Shown here: piece by piece, positions 47,478 through 57,320 of the stretch
How the letters are laid out: each line of letters begins with the position of its first letter
Position numbering within the stretch: the stretch's first letter is position 1
Assembly: GCF_018687515.1 (NCBI RefSeq)
Contig: NZ_CP061294.1
Span: forward strand, 186,001 to 250,000
Length of the DNA stretch: 64,000 nucleotides
Direction of reading: 5' to 3'
Source: Polynucleobacter sp. MWH-Spelu-300-X4
GTDB taxonomy: Bacteria; Pseudomonadota; Gammaproteobacteria; Burkholderiales; Burkholderiaceae
Program-made: the position numbers and the translations under genes
The notes under the pieces: generated by a model
The model's database searches: none
What the model was told of the DNA's origin: nothing
The model's input: only the letters and a program-made list of their open reading frames with translations

Positions 47478-48344
47478 ATGTCAGATAAATTAGATCGCCT
47501 CGATCGATTATTGGCAAGGTTAGATGAGTGGGTACCCAAGCCTTTGACTGAGGATGACTGGAAAACTGCAGTAGCCTTTCGTTGGCGTCGCAAAGATACG
47601 CTGTTTGGTAAGTTAGGTTACTTACAGGCAGTAAAACATACATCTCAGATCCAATTTTCTGATTTGCAACATATTGATCGTCAGAAGGATCTAATTCTTT
47701 CTAATACTCAGCACTTCGTAGAAGGTAAGCCGGCTAATAATGTTTTATTAACGGGTGCTAGAGGGACTGGTAAATCATCACTGATTAAAGCGGCTTTAAA
47801 TGAATTCTCCTCAAAGGGTCTAAGGCTGATCGAGGTAGATAAAGAGCATTTAACTGATTTGGGTGATTTGACAGATCTATTAGCTAATCGCTCTGAGAAG
47901 TTCATTATTTTCTGTGATGACTTATCGTTTGAAGATGGTGAATCTGGTTATAAATCTTTAAAGTCAGCGTTGGATGGTTCAGTAGCAGCGCAGGTTGAGA
48001 ATATTTTGATTTACGCTACGTCTAATCGTCGCCATCTATTACCTGAGTACATGAAAGACAATGAGTCTTATCAACATACCTCTGATGGTGAGTTACATCC
48101 TGGTGAGGTTGTAGAAGAGAAGATTTCTTTATCTGAGCGTTTTGGTTTGTGGATTTCTTTTTATCCGCCTAAACAAGATGAATATCTTGATATAGTTAAT
48201 CACTGGTTAAGTCATTTGGGTTTAAGCGCCAAGCAAATCGAAGGTGCTCGTGGCGAAGCACTCATTTGGGCTTTGGAGAGAGGTTCTCGTTCTGGTCGTG
48301 TGGCTTGGCAGTTTGCGCGTCATTGGGCCGGCCAACATATCTGA
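47478..48344 (+). CDS. DUF815 family AAA ATPase
   Basis: This 288-residue ATPase has Walker A in TGARGTGKSS (about residues 92-101), Walker B in FIIFCDDLSFE and a sensor-like YATSNRRHLLPEYM. DUF815 proteins are widespread AAA-type ATPases whose role has not been firmly set. In betaproteobacteria the gene is commonly next to argJ and mutT, as here. AAGGAA precedes the ATG. The stop overlaps the mutT start (TGATG). Confidence 0.9.
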   Translation: MSDKLDRLDRLLARLDEWVPKPLTEDDWKTAVAFRWRRKDTLFGKLGYLQAVKHTSQIQFSDLQHIDRQKDLILSNTQHFVEGKPANNVLLTGARGTGKSSLIKAALNEFSSKGLRLIEVDKEHLTDLGDLTDLLANRSEKFIIFCDDLSFEDGESGYKSLKSALDGSVAAQVENILIYATSNRRHLLPEYMKDNESYQHTSDGELHPGEVVEEKISLSERFGLWISFYPPKQDEYLDIVNHWLSHLGLSAKQIEGARGEALIWALERGSRSGRVAWQFARHWAGQHI

Positions 48345-48796
48345 TGTCCAGACCATCAACAGCATCGCCAACATCCTCAACATCACGTCCTATTGTTGAA
48401 GTAGCCGTTGGTGTATTGGTAAGGCCTGATGGTTCTGTGTTGTTAGGTCAGCGTCCCCAAGGTAAACCTTATGAGGGCTATTGGGAGTTTCCTGGTGGCA
48501 AAATCGAGTCAGGTGAGACATTATTTGAAGCCTTACGTCGAGAGCTCATTGAGGAAATTGGCGTAGAGATTCATGATGCTGAGGAATTTATGACGCTCGA
48601 GCATGATTACCCTCATGCATATGTCAGATTGCACGTTTGCTTGGTAAAACAGTGGGATGGTTTGCCGAAGGGGCTCGAGAATCAATCGTTGGCTTGGCTT
48701 GAGTCTGTGCAATTATCAGATGCAGATAGTTTTTCGTTGCAACCTATTTTGCCTGCAACGCTGCCGATTCTAAAAAAGCTACAAGAAATTATTTGA
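48344..48796 (+). CDS. mutT: 8-oxo-dGTP diphosphatase (MutT-type Nudix hydrolase)
   Basis: From ATG 48344 this is a 150-residue Nudix protein. The Nudix box GGKIESGETLFEALRRELIE followed by EIG is perfect, and the N-terminal EVAVGVLVRPDGSVLLGQR and WEFPGG fit MutT. It removes 8-oxo-dGTP to prevent A:T to C:G mutations. The frame opens at 48266 inside the DUF815 gene, but the one-base stop/start overlap points to 48344. Some MutT homologues of this size are fused to thiamine phosphate synthase; this one is not. Confidence 0.92.
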   Translation: MSRPSTASPTSSTSRPIVEVAVGVLVRPDGSVLLGQRPQGKPYEGYWEFPGGKIESGETLFEALRRELIEEIGVEIHDAEEFMTLEHDYPHAYVRLHVCLVKQWDGLPKGLENQSLAWLESVQLSDADSFSLQPILPATLPILKKLQEII

Positions 48797-48856
48797 ATTA
48801 AAAACTAAAGAATAAAGTCTAGAAAACTAGTAACTAAGCTAAAGCTCAAGTTGATT

Positions 48857-49609
48857 TTAGAAATTACACAAGAACATGTGGAATTCAAAATCCTTAGTAA
48901 TCGGGCGTGGCTTGCTTAAGCCATCGCATTCCATAAAGCGTGCCCACAACATGTATTTATTGGCGCTAATCTCTGGAACGATTGTTGGATCTTCAATGTA
49001 CACGCGCATAAGTTGGTAAGTTTTTCCAGACATGGTTTGTTGGAAAGTACCTTGAGGCGCCATGGTTTTTACTGCTTGGCCTGATTCGCGCAAAAGTCTT
49101 AAGAACATTCTGCAAGCATCATTCCAAGGTTCTAGTGGAGCAATGTAACTTTTTAGAATAGCGCGGCGTTGTTCGGCTGGAATAAATTGCCAAGAGTAAT
49201 ACGATGGCAAATCAACAGGACTTGTTCCACCAGGAACATTTAAACGCGTACGAATTGTATTAAGCCATTCGCTATCTGTAATTAACGCATTAGGTTTGCC
49301 CATTGTTTGATTAATTTTTTGCCAAATAGCATTCATCTCACTAAGAGTTGAATCTAATAAATTTTGGTTGATGCTAGTTTGATTTCTTAATGCTTCAAGA
49401 CTTAGTTTTTGACGATCTAGTTCTTTCATTAAACTGGATTTCAAATCTGCGCGAGCAGTAATCTCGCCTAAGTCAAAAATAAGAGGAATGGCGGGATGCA
49501 TATCTTTAGCATCATCTTTTTCTACGTAATAGTGAAATCTCTCGAACAAATACTCTAGTCGAAGCAAGCTTCGAACGAGTTCGTTAAAGGGATATTCGTA
49601 GATAACCAT
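48857..49609 (-). CDS. zapD: Cell division protein ZapD
   Basis: This 250-residue protein crosslinks FtsZ filaments. It starts VIYEYPFNELVRSLLRLEYLF and contains LPSYYSWQF and a C-terminal YMLWARFMECDGLSKPRP, all typical of ZapD. It is the last gene of the corB-pilBCD-coaE-zapD operon, and 60 bases separate its stop from that of mutT. The yacG zinc-finger gene that often follows zapD is absent here. Confidence 0.95.
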   Translation of the reverse strand: MVIYEYPFNELVRSLLRLEYLFERFHYYVEKDDAKDMHPAIPLIFDLGEITARADLKSSLMKELDRQKLSLEALRNQTSINQNLLDSTLSEMNAIWQKINQTMGKPNALITDSEWLNTIRTRLNVPGGTSPVDLPSYYSWQFIPAEQRRAILKSYIAPLEPWNDACRMFLRLLRESGQAVKTMAPQGTFQQTMSGKTYQLMRVYIEDPTIVPEISANKYMLWARFMECDGLSKPRPITKDFEFHMFLCNF

Positions 49610-49645
49610 ATCTTGTGATTCTAGACTGAAACACGAGAAATGTGA

Positions 49646-50311
49646 CTATTTTCTTGATAAATCAGCCAAAATTTGCTGATGTAGCGTTATCGCTTGGTCT
49701 TCAAGATGGGCTAAATCCCCATCGTTATTGATGACAAAATCAGCCTTGCTAAGTCGCTGTTCACGAGTAGCTTGTTTGGCCATAATTTTCTGGATGATTT
49801 CTGCATCCAAGCTATTTCTTTTCTGGACTCGCCTGATTTGTTCGGCTTCAGGGCAATCAACCACTACCAAATAATCAATCTTTGATGGGGTTTGATCTAG
49901 CCATTTGCCAGATTCGATAAGCAGAGGCACCATTAGGACAAGGTAGGGCGGATGCTTCTCGGCAGCCTGATAAGCTCGTTCAGTGGTTATCTGACTAATT
50001 AGGGGGTGAGTAATGTGCTCTAGAGCTAATTTGGCTTTTTCATCATTAAAAACTAAGGCTCTCATCTTGGCTCTGTTTAAGGATTTGTCAGGATTTAAGA
50101 AATCCTGACCAAAATAAGATTCAATAGCTGGCATAGCAGCTCCGCCTGGTGCTGTAATGTCATGAGCAATCGCATCGGTATCAATAACAATAGCGCCTTG
50201 TTTTTCTAGGATCTGTGCGACTGCGCTTTTCCCGCTACCAATGCCACCAGTTAAGCCAACTTTGATGAGTTGGGCCATAGATTGGTGGGGAGCCGTATTT
50301 AAATCATCCAT
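49646..50311 (-). CDS. coaE: Dephospho-CoA kinase
   Basis: This 221-residue P-loop kinase makes CoA by phosphorylating dephospho-CoA. VGLTGGIGSGKSAVAQ, IDTDAIAHDIT, HPLI and VVDCPEAEQIRRVQKR are all present. The chosen start overlaps pilD by 13 bases; ATG 50278 (MAQLIKVGLTGG) is also possible, and neither has a clear ribosome binding site. It follows pilD, as in many gammaproteobacteria and betaproteobacteria. Confidence 0.95.
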   Translation of the reverse strand: MDDLNTAPHQSMAQLIKVGLTGGIGSGKSAVAQILEKQGAIVIDTDAIAHDITAPGGAAMPAIESYFGQDFLNPDKSLNRAKMRALVFNDEKAKLALEHITHPLISQITTERAYQAAEKHPPYLVLMVPLLIESGKWLDQTPSKIDYLVVVDCPEAEQIRRVQKRNSLDAEIIQKIMAKQATREQRLSKADFVINNDGDLAHLEDQAITLHQQILADLSRK

Positions 50312-50754
50312 AACAATGTGATGATGCCACCAAGTGAGATAAAAGGTCCAAAAGGAATCGCCTGATGTAAATCTTTATGCTGTATTTTTAGCAAAAGGTA
50401 GCCGCCCAGTAAACCTGATAGTGATGCAATCAAAATAATGTAGGGGAGTAGTTGCCAGCCTAAGAGAGCGCCGAGTGCTCCAAGTAATTTGGCATCTCCC
50501 ATGCCAACGCCATTGATACCTTTAATTTTTTTATAAAGAGCGTTTAGGCCGTATAAAGAGCTCCAACCAAAAATTGCACCTAAGATGGCCGAGTCCCATG
50601 AGGCCCAGTGTAGAAATCCAAATCCATTGCCAATAAGCCCATAGCTTAAGAGGGGGAGTGTGATGGAGTCGGGTAATCTAAAAGTTTTGTAATCAATCCA
50701 AGATAGAACTAGGAGTGTTATCAAAACAAGTAGAAGGGATAAAGTTTGTATCAA
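50299..50754 (-). CDS. pilD: Prepilin peptidase lacking the N-terminal methylase domain
   Basis: This 151-residue A24-family aspartyl peptidase spans the membrane about five or six times. The two catalytic aspartates are D21 (SWIDYKTFRLPD) and D87 (GVGMGDAKLLG). Canonical PilD is about 280 residues, with a cysteine-rich N-methyltransferase domain in front; here the protein begins at the peptidase core. It thus resembles the compact TadV/CpaA or archaeal forms in size. It overlaps pilC by four bases, so no missing exon-like piece lies between them. It should process type IV pilins, perhaps without methylating them. Confidence 0.85.
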   Translation of the reverse strand: MIQTLSLLLVLITLLVLSWIDYKTFRLPDSITLPLLSYGLIGNGFGFLHWASWDSAILGAIFGWSSLYGLNALYKKIKGINGVGMGDAKLLGALGALLGWQLLPYIILIASLSGLLGGYLLLKIQHKDLHQAIPFGPFISLGGIITLLWMI

Positions 50755-51764
50755 AGAATTTGGCCCATTTCAAAAATAGGTAAATACAGCGCAATAATGA
50801 GCGTGCCAACAATAAGGCCCATAAAAATCATTAAAACTGGTTCCATGGATTGTGAGAGTTGGTCAATCAACTGGTCTAATGCTTCCTCTTCTTGGTTGGC
50901 TATGACATCTAGTACGTAGCTTAAATCACCAGAAGCTTCTCCGACGCGAATTAATTGTAGATGTTCAGGCTTCATCAGCATAGTCCCATGGGTTGTCATG
51001 CGAATGGATTCTGATAACGACCAACCTTGGGATAAATAGTTTTTTAATTCAATGCAGAATTGATAAATGACCCAATCATTAGAATTTAAAGCTGTTTCTT
51101 TAATAGCATCTAGTATGGGAATGCCATGTTGATGGAAGGTCGCAATGCTTTTGCCCCATTGACTAATAGCAGCTGCAATTCTGATTTTTCCCCAGAACGG
51201 CAACAACATCATTAATCGATCAAATTTCTTTTGAAAATTAGCTGAGTATTTCCAATAAAGCGCAATCAAGCCAGTTAAGCAGAAAATAATTAGGCAGGCA
51301 TACAAAAAGTACGCCTGAAACCATTGCGAGTATTGAATCAATAATCGGGTGGGCCAGGGTAGCGCCGCATTGAAGTTAGAAAACATCACTTCAAAGGTGG
51401 GAACGACCCATTGGAAAATCACAAATAAGACAAGGCATGCTGTTATGCCAACAATGCACGGGTAAGTGAGAGATTTTTTTAGTTTCTTTTTAAGCTTTAT
51501 TTTCTTATCAAGATGTAGGTTAATAGATTCAAGGCTTGCCAATAAGTCGCCGGTGGCTTCGCCTGATCGAATTAAGCCTACGCAAAATGGATAAAACCCG
51601 CATTGATCCATGATAACGGACAAACTTCTACCCGTGGTTAACCCTTCCTCAATAGATTTAATGCCAATCAGTTTTACCGCATCTAGCAAAGGTAGACCTG
51701 ACTTTGTAAGCGTCAATAATTTTCTGGTGATATCAAGTTGTTGTTGATCTGTCATGCTCATCAT
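50751..51764 (-). CDS. pilC: Type IV pilus / type II secretion inner membrane platform protein
   Basis: This 337-residue protein has the two GspF domains (SGLPLLDAVKLIG and LIRSGEATGDLLASLE, then GIPILDAIKETALNSND and LIRVGEASGDLSYVLD) and three hydrophobic spans. PilC is usually about 400 residues; this one lacks the N-terminal 60 or so and starts at the first GspF domain. AAGG seven bases before the ATG supports the start. It lies 12 bases after pilB and overlaps pilD. Confidence 0.88.
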   Translation of the reverse strand: MMSMTDQQQLDITRKLLTLTKSGLPLLDAVKLIGIKSIEEGLTTGRSLSVIMDQCGFYPFCVGLIRSGEATGDLLASLESINLHLDKKIKLKKKLKKSLTYPCIVGITACLVLFVIFQWVVPTFEVMFSNFNAALPWPTRLLIQYSQWFQAYFLYACLIIFCLTGLIALYWKYSANFQKKFDRLMMLLPFWGKIRIAAAISQWGKSIATFHQHGIPILDAIKETALNSNDWVIYQFCIELKNYLSQGWSLSESIRMTTHGTMLMKPEHLQLIRVGEASGDLSYVLDVIANQEEEALDQLIDQLSQSMEPVLMIFMGLIVGTLIIALYLPIFEMGQIL

Positions 51765-51776
51765 GTCTACCTTGTA

Positions 51777-52883
51777 TTAGCCTAGGTGCCGTTTAACTTC
51801 TGATGAGGTTGTGAGTCCACTAGCGACTAATTTTGCGGCGCTATCAGCCATGCTTTGAATATTTTCTGTTTGGCATTGGTTTTTAATCATGCTTAGTGGT
51901 GCATCTTTTTCAATGAGTAATCTCATTTCATTTGAGATGGGCATCACTTGATGAACTGCTCTTCTATGCTTAAACCCTGATCCATGACAGTTTGGACAGG
52001 TATGGGCGATGTCGTTTCCCATATTAGGCATACATGAGGTACAAGATAATCTCAACAAGCGTTGAGCAGTAATGCACTCGAGATTGTTGGCTAAGGTATC
52101 TGATCCAATACCTAATTGGCGTAAACGCCATAGGGCGCTTGGAGCATCATTGGCATGCAAGGTGGCTAAAACCAAATGGCCTGTTTCAGCAGCTTGAAAA
52201 GCGGTTTGGGCTGTTACTGAATCACGAATTTCACCTAACATAATCACATCAGGATCTTGTCTCATCAGTGCGCGTAAGGCTAAAAGAAAACTAAGGCCTG
52301 ACTTTTCATTCACTTGGATTTGATTGATACCCTCTAATTGAATCTCAACAGGGTCTTCAATGCTTGTGATATTGCAATCACCATGAGATAGATGCTGCAA
52401 ACAGCTATAGAGTGTTTGTGTTTTCCCACTACCGGTTGGGCCGGTTACCAAAATAAATCCTTGTGGTTTATCAAGAGATGCTTTCAAAGCATCTAGTTGT
52501 TGATCTTGAAGTCCTAATTTATCCAAAAGAAGATCGTGCTTATTTTTATTTAATAAGCGCACCACAATTTTTTCGCCGTTGAATGTGGGTAATGTCGATA
52601 CGCGACAGTTAATAGCCACGTTTAAAACATGAGCCAACATTTGCCCATCTTGGGGCAGGCGTTTCTCGGAAATATCTAAGCGAGACAGAATCTTTATTCT
52701 GGTGGCAATTCTGTCATGCCATAAAGCAGGGGATCTCGCTAAATGGCTAAGGCGGCCATCCACCCGCAAGCGAACGGAGCTAGCGCCTTCTTCTGGTTCA
52801 ATGTGAATATCGCTTGCATTGGATGCAACTGCTGTTTCGATAATGTTTTGCCAGAATTGAATGATTTCATCATCTTCACGCAT
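51777..52883 (-). CDS. pilB: Type IV pilus / type II secretion assembly ATPase
   Basis: From ATG 52883 this is a 368-residue GspE/PilB ATPase. It has the N2 domain (ASDIHIEPEEGASSVRLRVDG), Walker A GPTGSGKT, the Asp box ITSIEDPVEIQLEG, Walker B DPDVIMLGEIRD, the His box TGHLVLATLHAND and a four-cysteine zinc site (CTSC...CPNC). PilB is normally about 560 residues; the whole N1 (MshEN-like) domain that can bind c-di-GMP is missing. The frame extends to 52922 inside the upstream gene. It overlaps that gene by eight bases. Confidence 0.88.
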   Translation of the reverse strand: MREDDEIIQFWQNIIETAVASNASDIHIEPEEGASSVRLRVDGRLSHLARSPALWHDRIATRIKILSRLDISEKRLPQDGQMLAHVLNVAINCRVSTLPTFNGEKIVVRLLNKNKHDLLLDKLGLQDQQLDALKASLDKPQGFILVTGPTGSGKTQTLYSCLQHLSHGDCNITSIEDPVEIQLEGINQIQVNEKSGLSFLLALRALMRQDPDVIMLGEIRDSVTAQTAFQAAETGHLVLATLHANDAPSALWRLRQLGIGSDTLANNLECITAQRLLRLSCTSCMPNMGNDIAHTCPNCHGSGFKHRRAVHQVMPISNEMRLLIEKDAPLSMIKNQCQTENIQSMADSAAKLVASGLTTSSEVKRHLG

Positions 52884-54165
52884 TCGGCTTATATATACGA
52901 ACAGTTTTGATGGTATGTTCATCCACCTGAATGATTTCCATTACAACATCATTAATTTTGACGCTAACATCGTTATCTGGAATATCTTCTAGAGTCTCAA
53001 GTAGCAAACCATTTAATGTTTTAGGGCCTTCTAGCGATAAGTTAAGTCCCAAGGTTCTATTGAGGTCTCGTAAGCTGGCAGAACCATCAGCTAAATAATC
53101 ACCCTCGTTCGACCATTTTGTTTTGATAGCAAGATCGGGTATCGATGTGGTGAATTCACCAATCAACTCTTCCAGAATATCTTCTATGGTCACTAAACCT
53201 TGAACAATGCCGTATTCATCAACAACTAAGCCAACGCGTTCCTGATTTTCTTGGAAATATTGGAGTTGCTGTAGCACTGGGGTACCGCTTGGAATGAAAT
53301 AAGGCTCACTCAATAGATCTTTAAAGTTGGCATGTGTTAATTCTTCATCGCCTAATAAGCTTAGAGCCTTTCGAACTGCAAGAATGCCAATCACTTTATC
53401 GCTATCTTCTTCGCAAACAGGTAACTTATTGTGATAACAAGTCTCAAGTTGGTGAATCACTTCTTCAATGGGTCTCGATAAATCTAGCACTTCCATACGT
53501 GAGCGTGGTGTCATCACATCATCTACTTGAATATTTTCCAAGTTAAATAAGTTCACCAAAATACTTCTATGTTTATTGGGGATGAAGTGCGTAGATTCCA
53601 AAACAACCGAACGCAATTCTTCTGGGCTCATTTGTGTATTTTTATTGGCAGCCGTATTAACTCTAAATAGTTTTAATAACAATGTGACAAAGACATTGAT
53701 GAGCCAAGTGACAGGCTTAAGAATCACAATTAATGGACGAATGATCCAACTTGTAACGATGGAGATTCGTTCGGGATAAGTTGCGCCAATAACCTTAGGC
53801 GTGATTTCGCAAAAAATAATAATCAGAACTGCAGCAATACCTGTGCTGATGGATAGCACCGAGCCATTGTTGCCAAATGCATGTAAAGCAATACCTGTTA
53901 ACAAAACAGGAACAATGGTGTTAACTAAATTATTGCCAATCAGAATGACTGATAAAAGCGCTTCAGTTTTCCCGAGTAATTCTTGTGTATGTTTAGCGCC
54001 TCGATGACCTCGATTGGCTAAGTGACGAATTCTGTGGCGATTAGCAGCCATCATGCTCGTTTCAGTAATCGAGAAAAAAGCAGATACAGCCAAAAGAATA
54101 ACAACGAGCGCAAATTGGGCCCACCAGGGCCAATCATTAAGCCACGAATCCATGAGTGCTTTCAA
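52876..54165 (-). CDS. CorB/CNNM-type transporter with CBS domains (HlyC/CorC family)
   Basis: This 429-residue protein has an N-terminal DUF21/CNNM membrane domain of about four spans, starting with FALVVILLAVSAFFSITETSMMAANRHR. Two CBS domains follow (VDDVMTPRSRMEVLDL and VGLVVDEYGIVQGLVTIEDILEELIGE), then a CorC_HlyC domain. It matches E. coli YfjD in layout and length. The family is linked with Mg2+ or Co2+ export. It leads the operon that runs into pilB. Confidence 0.92.
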   Translation of the reverse strand: MKALMDSWLNDWPWWAQFALVVILLAVSAFFSITETSMMAANRHRIRHLANRGHRGAKHTQELLGKTEALLSVILIGNNLVNTIVPVLLTGIALHAFGNNGSVLSISTGIAAVLIIIFCEITPKVIGATYPERISIVTSWIIRPLIVILKPVTWLINVFVTLLLKLFRVNTAANKNTQMSPEELRSVVLESTHFIPNKHRSILVNLFNLENIQVDDVMTPRSRMEVLDLSRPIEEVIHQLETCYHNKLPVCEEDSDKVIGILAVRKALSLLGDEELTHANFKDLLSEPYFIPSGTPVLQQLQYFQENQERVGLVVDEYGIVQGLVTIEDILEELIGEFTTSIPDLAIKTKWSNEGDYLADGSASLRDLNRTLGLNLSLEGPKTLNGLLLETLEDIPDNDVSVKINDVVMEIIQVDEHTIKTVRIYKPNA

Positions 54166-54254
54166 AAGCTAAGAACATGAGAAGCACTATAGCAAACCCA
54201 TGAAGGTTTGTATGTCCTCTTGGTGCTCTAATTTTGGGAGAATATTCAGAAGAG

Positions 54255-54302
54255 GCTGTCGGAAATATCTGACAGCTTTATGAAAAGACTCATAAAAGTC
54301 TT
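54255..54302 (-). terminator. Two hairpins after ispB
   Basis: On the minus strand, downstream of ispB, AAGACT/AGTCTT (54285-54290 and 54297-54302) forms a 6-bp stem followed by TTTTCA, and GCTGTC/GACAGC (54255-54260 and 54271-54276) follows. The first could be a weak terminator for ispB; the second may lie in the leader of the corB operon. Confidence 0.4.
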
Positions 54303-54318
54303 ATTTTTGAAATATTAA

Positions 54319-55308
54319 TTAAGTGGAGCGTTTTAAGGAGTAAGCGCAAAGATCTAATAGGCTTTGTTTAGCTTCATTCATCGGGAAGCATTGGAGTGTT
54401 TCCTCTGCGAGGCGCGCTTCACGTTCAGCAGCAGCCTGTGTATAGGCTAGTGCATCTGACTCCATAATTGCTTGATAAACCTGCTGGAAAAGATCCTCTG
54501 GTAACTCTTCGGCCTGTTCAATGGCGCCGCGCACTAATTTTTTTTGCGCTTGTGTACCATGATCCAATAAATAAATAAGCGGTAAGGTTGGTTTACCTTC
54601 TCTTAAGTCATCACCTGCATTTTTACCCATTTGCGCAGCATCAGCGGTGTAGTCCAGGATGTCATCAATTAATTGAAAGGCTGTACCAATATGACGGCCA
54701 TAAGCTTCAGCCGCCGCATATTGCTCTGGAGTTGATTTAGCTAATAAAGCACCTAATGCTGAAGAAGCCTCGAATAATTTACCGGTTTTATAGTGAATAA
54801 CTTGTAAGTAGCGCTCTTCATTAACATCTGGATCGTGCATATTCATCAGTTGAAGCACTTCACCTTCAGCAATCGTATTAGTTGCATCAGCCAAGATTTG
54901 CATAATCTTGAGCTCGTTGGGCGCCACCATCATTTGAAAAGCGCGCGAATATAGAAAATCACCCACTAAAACACTAGCCGCATTCCCAAATGCCGCATTA
55001 GCGGTGGCGCGACCGCGCCTTAAATCGGATTCATCGACCACATCATCATGTAAAAGGGTTGCTGTATGAATAAATTCAACAACGGCAGCCATGTCTAAAT
55101 GGTGTGCGAGCGGTTTGCCATTAGCAATGGCTTTGGCGGTTAATAATAAAAGTGCAGGGCGGATACGCTTGCCACCTGCCTCAATGATGTAGCCTGAAAT
55201 TTGGTTAATGAGCGCTACTTCTGAGCTTAAGCGATTGCGAATCACCTCATTGAGGGACTGCATATCCGCTGAAATTGGGCTAAGAATGGTTTGTAAGTTA
55301 GTGCTCAT
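54319..55308 (-). CDS. ispB: Octaprenyl diphosphate synthase
   Basis: This 329-residue trans-prenyltransferase builds the side chain of ubiquinone. The two aspartate-rich motifs are LLHDDVVDESDLRRG and FQLIDDILDYTAD, with GGKRIRPALLLL near the start. The gene is divergent from rplU, a conserved arrangement in proteobacteria. coq7 in this window belongs to the same ubiquinone pathway. Confidence 0.95.
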   Translation of the reverse strand: MSTNLQTILSPISADMQSLNEVIRNRLSSEVALINQISGYIIEAGGKRIRPALLLLTAKAIANGKPLAHHLDMAAVVEFIHTATLLHDDVVDESDLRRGRATANAAFGNAASVLVGDFLYSRAFQMMVAPNELKIMQILADATNTIAEGEVLQLMNMHDPDVNEERYLQVIHYKTGKLFEASSALGALLAKSTPEQYAAAEAYGRHIGTAFQLIDDILDYTADAAQMGKNAGDDLREGKPTLPLIYLLDHGTQAQKKLVRGAIEQAEELPEDLFQQVYQAIMESDALAYTQAAAEREARLAEETLQCFPMNEAKQSLLDLCAYSLKRST

Positions 55309-55422
55309 TAACTTTTATAAGGAGGCAGTTATTAATAGTATTTTAGTTTAACTCATTGAATTAAATAGTTTTTATTATAAAAAACAGTATCAATTCACTA
55401 ATTTAGTCATTAATTCTACTTT

Positions 55423-55451
55423 TTGACTAGAAATTAAGCTAGAGCTATAAT
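55423..55451 (+). promoter_or_regulatory. Strong sigma-70 promoter of rplU-rpmA
   Basis: TTGACT (55423-55428), a 17-base spacer and a perfect TATAAT (55446-55451) make a near-consensus promoter 55 bases upstream of the rplU start. It fits the high expression of ribosomal proteins. Confidence 0.8.
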
Positions 55452-55506
55452 TTAAGGCTCTATTCGACATGGGGTCGGATAGATTATTAGATAGAAAGAT
55501 TTCAAT

Positions 55507-55818
55507 ATGTACGCGGTCATAAAAACCGGTGGCAAACAATATAAAGTTGCTGCTGGCGAAAAATTGAAAATAGAACAGATACCAGCGGATGTAGGCAGCG
55601 AAATCACTCTTGACCAAGTTCTCGCCGTAGGCGTTGGTGAATCACTGAAGTTTGGTGAGCCATTGGTAAGTGGTGCAGCTGTTAAAGCCACTGTTATTTC
55701 TCAGGGTCGTCACGACAAAGTTAAGATTTTTAAGATGCGCAGACGTAAGCATTATCAAAAGCGTCAAGGTCATCGTCAGAACTTTACTGAGATTTTGATT
55801 AATTCCATTAAGGCCTAA
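55507..55818 (+). CDS. rplU: 50S ribosomal protein L21
   Basis: This 103-residue protein starts [14 protein letters not shown] and ends [21 protein letters not shown], with [11 protein letters not shown] in the 23S-binding loop. It is an assembly protein of the large subunit. It has a near-consensus promoter and is followed by rpmA after 21 bases. Confidence 0.97.
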   Translation: MYAVIKTGGKQYKVAAGEKLKIEQIPADVGSEITLDQVLAVGVGESLKFGEPLVSGAAVKATVISQGRHDKVKIFKMRRRKHYQKRQGHRQNFTEILINSIKA

Positions 55819-55839
55819 TAGGCAGAGGCGGAGTAAAAA

Positions 55840-56100
55840 ATGGCACAGAAAAAAGGCGGCGGTTCCACACGTAACGGTCGCGATTCAGAGTCAAAACGCT
55901 TAGGCGTTAAGGTTTATGGCGGTCAAGCCATCAATGCAGGCGGCATCATCGTTCGCCAACGCGGTACACGCGTTCACCCAGGTGTGAACGTTGGTTGTGG
56001 CAAAGACCACACATTGTTCGCATTGGTAGATGGTCATGTTGAATTTGGCGTTAAAGGTGCAGCTAAGAAGGCATTCGTGTCTGTGCTGCCGCGCGCTTAA
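55840..56100 (+). CDS. rpmA: 50S ribosomal protein L27
   Basis: This 86-residue protein starts [20 protein letters not shown], with the basic N-terminal tail that reaches the peptidyl transferase centre, and includes [13 protein letters not shown]. No cleavable Firmicute-type N-terminal extension is present. GGCGGAG before the start is a good ribosome binding site. A strong terminator follows it. Confidence 0.97.
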   Translation: MAQKKGGGSTRNGRDSESKRLGVKVYGGQAINAGGIIVRQRGTRVHPGVNVGCGKDHTLFALVDGHVEFGVKGAAKKAFVSVLPRA

Positions 56101-56126
56101 TTAGCCTTACTGAGATAGCGAAGTAA

Positions 56127-57281
<1,155 letters not shown>

Positions 57282-57320
57282 TAATTAAAACTAATATTCT
57301 CGTTATAAGGGAGTGAGTCG

